Below are positions 33,068 to 41,178 of a DNA stretch of 64,000 nt, one piece after another. The stretch spans positions 7,696 to 71,695 of the forward strand of contig JAYFRE010000128.1 in assembly GCA_034926235.1 (NCBI GenBank), given 5' to 3'. A model generated the notes under the pieces. The model ran no database searches. It was given only the letters and a program-made list of their open reading frames with translations, and was not told the DNA's origin. Both the position numbers and the translations under genes were made by a program. This DNA is from JAYFRE01 sp034926235 (GTDB taxonomy: Bacteria > Pseudomonadota > Alphaproteobacteria > Rhodospirillales > Magnetospirillaceae). Positions within the stretch are counted from its first letter, which is position 1. The number at the start of each line of letters is the position of its first letter.

Positions 33068-33159
33068 GATGCTTTCTTATGAATTCGTAACATATTGTAT
33101 TTAATCAATAAGCGTTGTTTACTGTTTATTATATTGAACACCGGAAAAGGGCGGGTGCG
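33068..33159. promoter_or_regulatory. Divergent promoter region, aminotransferase / XRE-cupin regulator
   Basis: An AT-rich gap of about 90-160 bp between divergent starts, with the related blocks TTGTTTAC and TGTTTATT near 33113-33131. It is the obvious place for the regulator to control both genes. Exact -10/-35 elements are not clear. Confidence 0.4.
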
Positions 33160-33708
33160 ATGGAAGACGAGGTTGGGGCGCGTTTGAAGGCGGTCAGGCA
33201 GCAGCATAAATTGTCGCAGCGTGAAATGGCGCGCCGCGCCGGCGTTACCAATGCAACGATTTCATTGATTGAATCGGGGCGCCTCAATCCGTCGGTCGGC
33301 GTGCTGAAACGGGTTCTGGACGGCATTCCTATGGGGCTGGCCGATTTCTTCGCCATGGAGATCGATAACCCGCCCAAGCTTTTCTTCGCCGCGAACGATC
33401 TGGTCGAAATCGCTTCGGGCGCAATTTCCTACCGTCAGGTCGGACGGGATCTGGGGCCGCGCGCGGTGCAGATCATGGCCGAACGCTATGCGCCCGGCGG
33501 CGATACCGGTCGCGTGGCTTTAAGCCATGAAGGTGAGGAAGGCGGGATCGTGCTGTCGGGCCGGCTTGAGATCACGGCCGGCGATCAGGTGCGCGTCCTG
33601 GGGCCGGGGGAAGCCTATTATCTCGACAGCCGGATACCGCACCGTTTCCGCAATGTCGGGCGCACCGATTGCGAGGTGATCAGCGCCTGCACGCCGCCCA
33701 GTTTCTGA
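33160..33708 (+). CDS. XRE family regulator with cupin domain (PuuR-like)
   Basis: A 182-residue regulator. An N-terminal XRE helix-turn-helix (RLKAVRQQHKLSQREMARRAGVTNATISLIESGRLNPS, residues 8-46) is followed by a C-terminal cupin barrel with SHEGEEGGIVLSGRLEITAG and YYLDSRIPHRFRNVG. Its size and domain order match PuuR, the putrescine-pathway repressor of E. coli. It lies divergent to the omega-aminotransferase gene, so it probably represses that gene in response to an amine or omega-amino acid. The start at 33160 follows AAGGG; an in-frame ATG at 33115 has no ribosome binding site. Confidence 0.9.
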   Translation: MEDEVGARLKAVRQQHKLSQREMARRAGVTNATISLIESGRLNPSVGVLKRVLDGIPMGLADFFAMEIDNPPKLFFAANDLVEIASGAISYRQVGRDLGPRAVQIMAERYAPGGDTGRVALSHEGEEGGIVLSGRLEITAGDQVRVLGPGEAYYLDSRIPHRFRNVGRTDCEVISACTPPSF

Positions 33709-34265
33709 AGAAAAGAACCATGCTGCCTTAATGATCCCCATGCGGGAGAGGAACAATCGCGTCGATAGGGTGCACAGGACCCGTTCCCAGTCCGCCGAGA
33801 CAACAAGCATCGATGGCCCCAAGAAAAATGGGAACGATGTCTATACAGGGTTGTTTTTTATCACAACGAATTTGACGTCTAAGGCGAATAACGCGTTTTT
33901 TTGTGAAAAAACTCTCTTTTACGTTGTGGAAAAAGTTTCGATTTACGTCATAATCATACTCGCCTGATAAGCAGGCTGGACCTGAAGATAGGGCGGAAGC
34001 GGGAAGATATCGCCAAGGCGGGCGCTGCTTCCGCGGTACGGTTCAAGGTGACGGCGCATGCAGGAAGACAGGCATTGAAAACCCTGTCCGGCGGTGCAGG
34101 AGCCTTTTCCGTTCCTGTTGGTCCGACCCGGAAATATCCGGCGCCGGGCGGCCTGCGAGCAGCCAGATTCCGGGGACATAAGGATGAATGCCGGCTCATG
34201 CCGGACAGATACGGTTCTGGGTTTTTGTGAAGAACCGGTCGATGGTCTGACAGCGCGAGGTTTTC
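33709..34265. other. Intergenic region upstream of the GGDEF/EAL gene
   Basis: 557 bp with an AT-rich centre (33840-33960) and a GC-rich 3' half. A 7-bp hairpin (CGGTTCT 34212-34218, AGAACCG 34231-34237) lies about 30 nt before the start codon of the next gene. No riboswitch fold, including the c-di-GMP types, was recognised. Small frames here look accidental. Confidence 0.45.
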
Positions 34266-37200
34266 ATGGAGATCCGAGATGCTGAGAAGGGAATAAGCGC
34301 CTTCGCCGCTCGCCGGGTCGCCCTGTTCTATGTGGTGCTGGGATCGGCCTGGGTTCTGATTTCTGATGTTGTGGTTTATCTGCGCGGCGAAATCGGCGAC
34401 GCGGCCTTTCTGGTCAGTCTGGTAAAAGGACTGGCTTTCGTCCTGGTGACGACGCTGGCGCTTTATCTCTTCATGGTTCGCTGGAGCCGCCACACCCTGC
34501 GGCAAAGCGAGACCATCGCCTGGCGTCTCGATCAATTCAGCAAACATACCACCGATCTCGTGCTGCTGCTGGACGAGGAAGGCCGTCTGCTCGACGTGAA
34601 CAATCGCGCCCTCGCGGCTTATGGCTATCCCCGGGAAAAGCTTCTGACGATGAGCGTCGGAGAGCTTCGTTGCGATGGGTGCCGTTGGGAAAAGGATTGG
34701 GCCGATCTTCATGCCAAAGGCGAAATCCGGTTCGAAACACGGCACAGACGCGCGGACGGCAGCACGTTTCCGGCTGAAGTCCATTGCTATCGCGTCGTTC
34801 TGGACGGGCGCGAGATCGCCCACAGCTTCATTCGGGACATCACGGAACGCAAGGAAGCGGAACGCCAGATCACCCGTCTGAAGGATGTCTATGCGGCGTT
34901 GAGCCAGACCAATCAAGCCATCGCCCGCGCTTCGGACCGCACCGCCCTGTTCAAGGAGATTTGCGAGATCGCGGTTGCGTTCGGTCATTTCCGCATGGCC
35001 TGGATCGGAACGATCGATGACGAAACGCAACTGGTTTCCCCGATTGCCTGGGTCGGCGAGGAGAGTCATCATCTGGAAGAGCTTCGCGTACCTGTCACGC
35101 CGGATTCGCCGTTCAGCATGGGACCGGTCTGGCGCGCGATCACGACGGGAAGCCCCTGCATCATCAATGATTGGGCCGGTTCGGAGGATTTCGCGTCCCT
35201 GCCGGGCTGGATACTGGACGCGCAACTGCGCTCGTCCGCGGCTTTCCTATTGTACAACAAGGGAAGAATTGCCGGCGTCCTGGCTCTTTATTCGGAGGAT
35301 GTCGGTTTTTTCACGCCCGATCTGGTTCATCTGCTCGAAGAGATGGCCTCCGACATCTCCTACGCCTTGGATCGGCTGGACATCGAAGAAGAAAGCCGGT
35401 GTCTGGAACAGCGCCTAAGAGAGTCGAACGCCAGGATCAACGGCATCATCGAAGCCGTTCATGACACCATCGCCACAATCGATAGCGATTTGCGGTTCAT
35501 GCTCTGCAACCGCGCCTACACCGAACGGTTCGAGGAGATGTTCGGAATCGCCGTTTCTCCCGGCACCCCTTTACTGTCCGAAGTGAAAAGAGATAAGGAA
35601 AAACAAGAGCATTTTATCCTTCAGTGGAAACGGGCATTGGATGGGGAGTATTTCTTCGATGAATGGAGTTTCGTCAGGGAAAAGGATGTCATTTATTACG
35701 ATTCGCATTATGGACCTCTGCTGGATTCCAGTGGCCGGAGAATAGGCGCCTTCCATGTCGGGCGTGACATCACGCAGCGCAAGAAGATGGAATTCGAGAT
35801 GCAGAAGCTCTCGATGGTGGTGGAGCAGAGCCCGATATCGATGGTGATTGCCGATCTGGACGGCAATATCCAATATGTGAACGCCGCCTTCACCGAATCG
35901 TCGGGCTATACGGCTGAGGAAGCCATCGGCCAGAATCCCAGGATTCTCGCCACGGGCCATACCTCAAAGGCGGAATACAGCGAATTGTGGACGCGCATCA
36001 AAAACGGCCATCCGTGGCGGGGCGTGTTCTACAATAAAAGGAAGGATGGTTCCTTTTATTGGGAGGATGCGATCATCTTCCCGGTCCGCGATCCGTCCGG
36101 CCAGATCACGCAGTTCATCGGCATCAAGCAAGACGTCACCAAGCAGGTGGAAGCCGAGGAATATGCGGACTTCCTGACGCATCACGACGCCTTGACCCGC
36201 CTGCCCAACCGGGTTCTGGGCCGCGACCGCATGGAACGGGCGATGATGCTCGCCTACCGGCAAAGAGGAAAGGCGGCGCTGCTGCTGGTCGATATCGACC
36301 ATTTCAAATGGATCAATGATTCATTCGGCCATTCGGTCGGCGATAGCCTGCTTCAGGCCGTGGCCGGGCGCATTCAAAGCTGTATCCGGGCGGTCGATAC
36401 ATTAAGCCGCCAAGGCGGGGATGAATTCCTGGTCGTTCTCGCCGGTCTGGACGACCCGGAGATCGTCAATCGCGTGGCGGCGCAAATCCTGGAACGGGTC
36501 GGCGAACCCTTTGCCATCAGCGAGCATGAATTGGTGGTGACGGCGTCCATCGGCATCGCCATTTTTCCCGATGACGGCAGCGATTTCGACACACTGTTCA
36601 AACGGGCGGGTAGCGCCACGCATTACGCCAAGGAATCGGGCCGGAACGCGTTCCGTTTCTTCACCGAACAGATGAATGTCGACGCCAACGAATATACCAG
36701 CATCCTTCAGGGGTTGCGCAACGCGTTGGAACGGGATGAATTCGTCCTTTATTTCCAGCCTCAGATCAATCTTGCCGACCGCCGCGTCCTGGGCGCGGAA
36801 GCTCTGATCCGCTGGAACCACCCGAAAGAGGGGCTGATGCCGCCGGGCCGGTTCATCCCGGTGGCGGAAAAAAGCGGCATGATCGTCAAGATCGGCGAAT
36901 GGGTTCTGCGCGAAGCGTGCCGCCAGGCGGTGGCGTGGGATTCCGACGCCGGGGTGGCGGTCAATCTGTCGTCGCTGCAATTCGCGCGCGGCGATTTGCT
37001 GCAAAGCGTCGAACAGGCTCTGTCCGCTTCCGGACTGGACCCGTCCCGGCTGGAATTGGAACTGACCGAGTCCATTCTGATCCGCGAGACCGAGAGCGTG
37101 CTTTCGACCGTCCGGCAGTTGAAAACCCTCGGCGTCAAGCTGTCCATCGACGATTTCGGCACCGGCTATTCGAGTCTGGCCTATCTGCGGCGTTTCGATC

Positions 37201-37466
37201 TGGACAAGCTCAAGATCGATCAGTCCTTTGTCCGCAACATCACCGCCAATCATGACGACGACGCCATCGTCGGGGCGATCGTGCAGATGGCGCGCGGCCT
37301 AGGTCTTCGGACCATCGCCGAGGGGGTCGAGGACGAAACCACCCTGGAAGCGATCCGCCAGCATGGCTGCGACGAAGCCCAGGGCTATTATTTCGCCCGG
37401 CCCATGCCCGGTCCGGATTTCGTCCGCTATCTGGCGGAACGACGCCAGGGCGTCTCGGGGGAATGA
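34266..37466 (+). CDS. Membrane PAS-GAF-PAS-PAS-GGDEF-EAL cyclic-di-GMP protein
   Basis: A 1066-residue signalling protein. Two membrane helices (about residues 18-40 and 50-70) are followed by PAS 1 (85-205), GAF (225-375), PAS 2 (395-510), PAS 3 (515-635), GGDEF (640-800) and EAL (815-1055) domains. The cyclase motif GGDEF is intact (717-721) with an I-site RAVD just ahead. The phosphodiesterase motif EAL is intact (845-847) with DDFGTGYSSL downstream. Either or both activities on c-di-GMP are therefore possible. Such proteins govern biofilm, motility or exopolysaccharide. The periplasmic loop is short, so sensing is probably cytosolic through PAS/GAF. Its 3' end overlaps the convergent lysR gene by 40 bp. 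Confidence 0.93.
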   Translation: MEIRDAEKGISAFAARRVALFYVVLGSAWVLISDVVVYLRGEIGDAAFLVSLVKGLAFVLVTTLALYLFMVRWSRHTLRQSETIAWRLDQFSKHTTDLVLLLDEEGRLLDVNNRALAAYGYPREKLLTMSVGELRCDGCRWEKDWADLHAKGEIRFETRHRRADGSTFPAEVHCYRVVLDGREIAHSFIRDITERKEAERQITRLKDVYAALSQTNQAIARASDRTALFKEICEIAVAFGHFRMAWIGTIDDETQLVSPIAWVGEESHHLEELRVPVTPDSPFSMGPVWRAITTGSPCIINDWAGSEDFASLPGWILDAQLRSSAAFLLYNKGRIAGVLALYSEDVGFFTPDLVHLLEEMASDISYALDRLDIEEESRCLEQRLRESNARINGIIEAVHDTIATIDSDLRFMLCNRAYTERFEEMFGIAVSPGTPLLSEVKRDKEKQEHFILQWKRALDGEYFFDEWSFVREKDVIYYDSHYGPLLDSSGRRIGAFHVGRDITQRKKMEFEMQKLSMVVEQSPISMVIADLDGNIQYVNAAFTESSGYTAEEAIGQNPRILATGHTSKAEYSELWTRIKNGHPWRGVFYNKRKDGSFYWEDAIIFPVRDPSGQITQFIGIKQDVTKQVEAEEYADFLTHHDALTRLPNRVLGRDRMERAMMLAYRQRGKAALLLVDIDHFKWINDSFGHSVGDSLLQAVAGRIQSCIRAVDTLSRQGGDEFLVVLAGLDDPEIVNRVAAQILERVGEPFAISEHELVVTASIGIAIFPDDGSDFDTLFKRAGSATHYAKESGRNAFRFFTEQMNVDANEYTSILQGLRNALERDEFVLYFQPQINLADRRVLGAEALIRWNHPKEGLMPPGRFIPVAEKSGMIVKIGEWVLREACRQAVAWDSDAGVAVNLSSLQFARGDLLQSVEQALSASGLDPSRLELELTESILIRETESVLSTVRQLKTLGVKLSIDDFGTGYSSLAYLRRFDLDKLKIDQSFVRNITANHDDDAIVGAIVQMARGLGLRTIAEGVEDETTLEAIRQHGCDEAQGYYFARPMPGPDFVRYLAERRQGVSGE

Positions 37467-38407
37467 GAACTATCCGCCCCACTATTTTTCTGCGGCAACG
37501 AGGGGCGATGCTCGTCCGGGCGCTGCGCGAGATAATCGAGGAATGTGCGTAACGGCGTGGCCATGTGCCGGCGGCTCGGATAGTAGACATAAAAACCGGG
37601 AAAGGCCGGTGTCCATTCCGGCAATAACTGCACCAACCGCCCATCCGCCAGGAATGGATCGACTTGGTGAGCGAATTGATAGGCAATTCCTACGCCATCA
37701 AGTGCGATGCGCGTCAGCATCGCAGGTTCATCGACGATCACCGGCCCTTCGACGGTGATGTCCAGCCGTTGTGCGCCGTGCTGAAATTCCCAGCGATAGA
37801 CACTGCCGTCGCTGGGACGGCGATAGGTCAGACAGGGGTGGCGCGCCAGGTCGCGCGGATGTTCGGGTATGCCGGCCCGCGCCAAATAGTCGGGCGCGGC
37901 GACGACTTTCATTTCCAGATCACCGCTCAACCGCACGGCAATCATGTCGTGATACAGCTTTTCACCTAAGCGTATGCCCGCATCGAAGCGTTCGGCGACG
38001 ATGTCGATCAATTGGTCGTTGGTGACGACGTCAATGGTGATGTCGGGGTAGGCGCGAATGAAGCCGCCCAGCATTGGAGCTAAATAATGAATAGCCGCCA
38101 CCCGCGCGACGTTCAGCCTTAGCAGCCCCGATGGACGGTCTGCCGCCTGCTGCGCATCGGTGACGGCTTCTTCCAGTTGCGTCAGTGCCGGACCAAGGCG
38201 CCGCATCATCCGCTGGCCGGCTTCGCTTGGCGCCACGCTGCGTGTCGTGCGGTGAAGGAGACGCACCCCCAGGCGTTCTTCGAGCTTGCGGATAGTCAGA
38301 CTGAGAGTCGATGGCGTCACGCCGAGATGCGCCGCCGCTTTGGCAAAGCTGCCATGTTCGACGACTTGAGCGAACGCCCGAAGTTCGGCATATTCAGCGC
38401 CACGCAT
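37427..38407 (-). CDS. LysR family transcriptional regulator, divergent from SDR gene
   Basis: A 326-residue LysR-type regulator with N-terminal helix-turn-helix (ELRAFAQVVEHGSFAKAAAHLGVTPSTLSLTIRKLEERLG) and effector-binding domain from about residue 90 (GLLRLNVARVAAIHYLAPML). It is of the group that controls neighbouring oxidoreductase genes. It is divergent from a short-chain dehydrogenase gene with a 22-bp palindrome between them. The C-terminus carries about 25 extra polar residues, and these are the part that overlaps the 3' end of the GGDEF/EAL gene. Confidence 0.9.
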   Translation of the reverse strand: MRGAEYAELRAFAQVVEHGSFAKAAAHLGVTPSTLSLTIRKLEERLGVRLLHRTTRSVAPSEAGQRMMRRLGPALTQLEEAVTDAQQAADRPSGLLRLNVARVAAIHYLAPMLGGFIRAYPDITIDVVTNDQLIDIVAERFDAGIRLGEKLYHDMIAVRLSGDLEMKVVAAPDYLARAGIPEHPRDLARHPCLTYRRPSDGSVYRWEFQHGAQRLDITVEGPVIVDEPAMLTRIALDGVGIAYQFAHQVDPFLADGRLVQLLPEWTPAFPGFYVYYPSRRHMATPLRTFLDYLAQRPDEHRPSLPQKNSGADSSHSPETPWRRSAR

Positions 38408-38433
38408 TCTATCGACTTTACAAAATAGATTTA

Positions 38434-38455
38434 TTGATAATCATTATATTATCAA
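38434..38455. promoter_or_regulatory. Candidate LysR operator, palindrome between lysR and SDR gene
   Basis: Perfect 8-bp arms TTGATAAT (38434-38441) and ATTATCAA (38448-38455) with a 6-nt AT-rich centre. It lies 26 nt upstream of the lysR start and about 60 nt upstream of the SDR start. It contains T-N11-A spacings and is a likely binding site for the adjacent regulator. Confidence 0.6.
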
Positions 38456-38514
38456 ACAATGCCGCGAACAGCACAATGCTTGGCTTCACCTCTTTTTCGT
38501 TGTTGGAGCAAAGC

Positions 38515-39255
38515 ATGGGACGATTCGATGGAAAACGGATTTTGGTAACAGGCGCAACCAGCGGCATCGGACTGGCCGGCGTCCGGCGTATTCTACAAGA
38601 AGGTGGCGAGGTTCTTGGTACGGGGCGGGATATCCGGAAGGTGGCCCAAGAGAACCCCGCGTTATTGGATGATGTGCTCTGGATTCAGAACGACGCCGCA
38701 GATCCTGCCGCAGCCCATGCCTTGTCCCGCCGGGTTCGTGAGGGCGCTCGACTTGATGGGCTGTGGCTTAATGCGGGCCATGCCGTCATCGGTGATATCC
38801 GCCAGATTGACGCTGATGCTTTCGACGCGATCATGGCCACGAATGTACGGGGACCCGTGCTGCAATTGGCATGTCTTACGGATTTCTTGAACGATGGGGC
38901 TTCGGTCGTGGTTACCGCATCGACTTCTGTCTATGAGGGAGCGGTCATGGCGAGCCTTTATGCGGCGACCAAAGGCGCGTTGATGTCGCTGGTGCGCTGC
39001 TGGGCGTCGGCGCTCGGAAACCGGGGCATTCGGGTCAACGCGCTCGTGCCGGGGCCGATTGACACGCCTTTCCGCAATTTCATGCCCAATGAATTTCGCA
39101 GTCGCTTTGAATCGAGCGTGGTAAGCCGACTGGCGTTATCCAGGATTGGAACCGCGAGCGAGGCCTCCAATGTTGCTCTTTTCCTGTTGTCGGATGAGGC
39201 CTCCTTTGTGACAGGGAGCCATTATTTTGTGGATGGCGGGCTCGTCAAACGTTGA
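38515..39255 (+). CDS. Short-chain dehydrogenase/reductase (SDR)
   Basis: A 246-residue classical SDR. The cofactor motif is VTGATSGIG (TGxxxGxG), LNAGHA replaces the usual NNAG, and the active site has Ser in VVVTASTSVYEG with YAATKGAL (YxxxK). Unknown alcohol, ketone or quinone-type substrates are possible, so no function is assigned. The start at 38515 has GGAG 6 nt upstream. The divergent LysR gene probably controls it. A strong terminator follows. Confidence 0.88.
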   Translation: MGRFDGKRILVTGATSGIGLAGVRRILQEGGEVLGTGRDIRKVAQENPALLDDVLWIQNDAADPAAAHALSRRVREGARLDGLWLNAGHAVIGDIRQIDADAFDAIMATNVRGPVLQLACLTDFLNDGASVVVTASTSVYEGAVMASLYAATKGALMSLVRCWASALGNRGIRVNALVPGPIDTPFRNFMPNEFRSRFESSVVSRLALSRIGTASEASNVALFLLSDEASFVTGSHYFVDGGLVKR

Positions 39256-39288
39256 TGGGGCAATGCGCTGCGGGGGTATAGGAGAATG

Positions 39289-39325
39289 AAAAAAACGGGC
39301 GTCCTGACCGGGACGCCCGTTTTTT
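39289..39325. terminator. Bidirectional terminator between SDR gene and aapP
   Basis: Ten-bp arms ACGGGCGTCC (39295-39304) and GGACGCCCGT (39311-39320) are flanked by a seven-A run and a six-T run. It lies between convergent genes. Confidence 0.9.
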
Positions 39326-39350
39326 CGCCGGTTACGTCACAAAGTGGCGT

Positions 39351-40091
39351 TCAATGGCGGATGATCTGGCTTAGGAATTGGCGGGTGCGTTCTTCTTGGG
39401 GGTTGTCGAACAGGTCGGCGGGCGGTCCCATTTCGACGATCTGGCCGGCATCCATGAAGGCGATCTTGTCGGCGACGGTCCGGGCGAAGCCCATCTCGTG
39501 CGTGACGCAAACCATGGTCATGCCGTCATCGGCCAGTTCGATCATCACATCCAGCACTTCCTTGATCATCTCAGGGTCCAGGGCCGATGTCGGTTCGTCG
39601 AACAGCATGATCGACGGGCGCATGCACAGGCTGCGCGCGATGGCGACGCGCTGTTGCTGACCGCCCGACAATTGACCCGGATATTTATGGGCGTGGTCGG
39701 CGATCTGGACCCGCTCCAACAGACGCATCGCCGTCTCGGCGGCTTCGCGCTTGGGCGTGTGCTTGACCCACAAAGGGGCCAAGGTCAGGTTTTCCAGCAC
39801 CGTCAGATGCGGGAACAGGTTGAATTGCTGGAATACCATGCCGACCTCGCGGCGTACCGCCTCGACCGACTTGACGTCGTTGGTGACCTCGACGCCGTTA
39901 ACGGTGATCGTGCCCGCCTGATGTTCTTCCAGCCGGTTGATGCAGCGGATCATGGTCGATTTTCCAGATCCCGAAGGTCCGGCCACGACCACGCGCTCGC
40001 CCTTGGCGACATCCAGCGATACACCGTTCAGCACCTGGAAGTTTCCATACCATTTGCTGACGTCTTTCAGGGAAATGATGCTTTCATCCAT
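39351..40091 (-). CDS. aapP: General L-amino acid ABC transporter ATP-binding protein
   Basis: A 246-residue ATPase of the polar amino acid group with Walker A GPSGSGKST, Q-loop FQQFNLFPHLTVLENL, signature LSGGQQQRVAIARSL, Walker B MLFDEPTSALDPEM and switch His in VTHEMGFAR. It energises the AapQ/AapM permeases encoded upstream. It is the last gene of the aapJQMP operon, 15 bp after aapM. Confidence 0.95.
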   Translation of the reverse strand: MDESIISLKDVSKWYGNFQVLNGVSLDVAKGERVVVAGPSGSGKSTMIRCINRLEEHQAGTITVNGVEVTNDVKSVEAVRREVGMVFQQFNLFPHLTVLENLTLAPLWVKHTPKREAAETAMRLLERVQIADHAHKYPGQLSGGQQQRVAIARSLCMRPSIMLFDEPTSALDPEMIKEVLDVMIELADDGMTMVCVTHEMGFARTVADKIAFMDAGQIVEMGPPADLFDNPQEERTRQFLSQIIRH

Positions 40092-40106
40092 GGGTCAAGG
40101 TCCCGA

Positions 40107-41177
40107 TCATGTCCGGCGTCTGCCGATATTGAGGCGTCGCTCCAAGAACAGGCTGTAGCGCGACATGAAGAAGGTGAAGACGAAATAGATCGCCGCCGCG
40201 ACCAGGAAACCCTCGATGAAGAAGGGCCGCCATTGCGGATCGGCCAAGGCCACCTTGGTGCTGCTCAACAGATCGTAAAGACCGATGATGATGACCAGCG
40301 AGGTGTCCTTGAAGGTGGTGATGAACTGTCCGACCAAAGGCGGGATCACCAGTCTCAAGGCCTGGGGCAGGATCACCAGCCGGGCCTTCTGCCAATAGGA
40401 CAGGCCCAGGGCGTCGGCGGCCTCGAACTGGCCGCGGGGCACGGCCTGTAGCCCGCCGCGCACGATTTCGGCCATGTAGGCGGCGGTGAACAGGATGATG
40501 CCGACCTGCGCGCGCAGAAGCTTATCGACCGTGATGCCTTCGGGCAGGAACAGCGGGAACATGATCGACGCCATGAACAAGACGCTGACCAGCGGCACGC
40601 CGCGCCAGACTTCGATATAGATCACGCACCAGGCGCGGACGGCGGGCAGGCGGGAACGCCGTCCAAGCGCCAGCAATACGCCGAGCGGGAAGGAAAAAGC
40701 GATGCCGGTGACCGACAGGATCAGCGTCAGCGGCAACCCGCCCCAGCGGTCGTTGGGAACATAGGGCAGGCCGAACATGCCGCCGCGCATCAGGAGGGCC
40801 AGCACGGCAACGCCCAGAATCCACATTATCCCCAGCCACCGCCGCCAGTAATTGGGGTTGGCGCTGATGAGCAGCATGACGATGAACAGGGCGATCGCCA
40901 GGGTGGGACGCCATTGTTCGTCGTAAGGGTAGATACCGAACAGGATCAGCCGGTATTTTTCGGTAACGAACCCCCAGCAGGCCCCGCCTGCTTCGCGGCA
41001 GACGGCGGGATCGGTCGAAAAAGAGGAATTGATCGTCAGCCAGGACAGCAGCGGCGGGGCCACCATGGCCAAAAACGCCAGGCACAGCAGGCTCAAGACG
41101 GTGCTCAAGGGGCCGTTGAACAGATTGCCGCGCGCCCAGCCGACCGGATCGGCGATAAAGTTTTTCCGAGCTTCCAC
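40107..41177 (-). CDS. aapM: General L-amino acid ABC transporter permease AapM
   Basis: A 356-residue permease of the HisM/GlnP family, longer at the N-terminus than typical members as usual for AapM. It has about eight membrane segments, VTGIAFSFPLGVLLALGRRS, and the coupling loop QFEAADALGLSYWQKARLVILPQALRLVIPPLVGQFI. With AapQ it forms the transmembrane channel. The GTG start at 41177 lies 1 nt beyond the aapQ stop, preceded by a G-rich ribosome binding site. Confidence 0.94.
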   Translation of the reverse strand: MEARKNFIADPVGWARGNLFNGPLSTVLSLLCLAFLAMVAPPLLSWLTINSSFSTDPAVCREAGGACWGFVTEKYRLILFGIYPYDEQWRPTLAIALFIVMLLISANPNYWRRWLGIMWILGVAVLALLMRGGMFGLPYVPNDRWGGLPLTLILSVTGIAFSFPLGVLLALGRRSRLPAVRAWCVIYIEVWRGVPLVSVLFMASIMFPLFLPEGITVDKLLRAQVGIILFTAAYMAEIVRGGLQAVPRGQFEAADALGLSYWQKARLVILPQALRLVIPPLVGQFITTFKDTSLVIIIGLYDLLSSTKVALADPQWRPFFIEGFLVAAAIYFVFTFFMSRYSLFLERRLNIGRRRT

Positions 41178-41178
41178 G

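Noticed and set aside
33709..34265. Possible c-di-GMP riboswitch ahead of the GGDEF/EAL gene
   Set aside because: I could not find the conserved core or a matching fold of either c-di-GMP riboswitch class; only a short hairpin is present.
33954..35225. 423-codon minus-strand frame covering the upstream region and start of the GGDEF/EAL gene
   Set aside because: The overlapping plus-strand gene is certain and this frame shows no domain, ribosome binding site or sensible composition.
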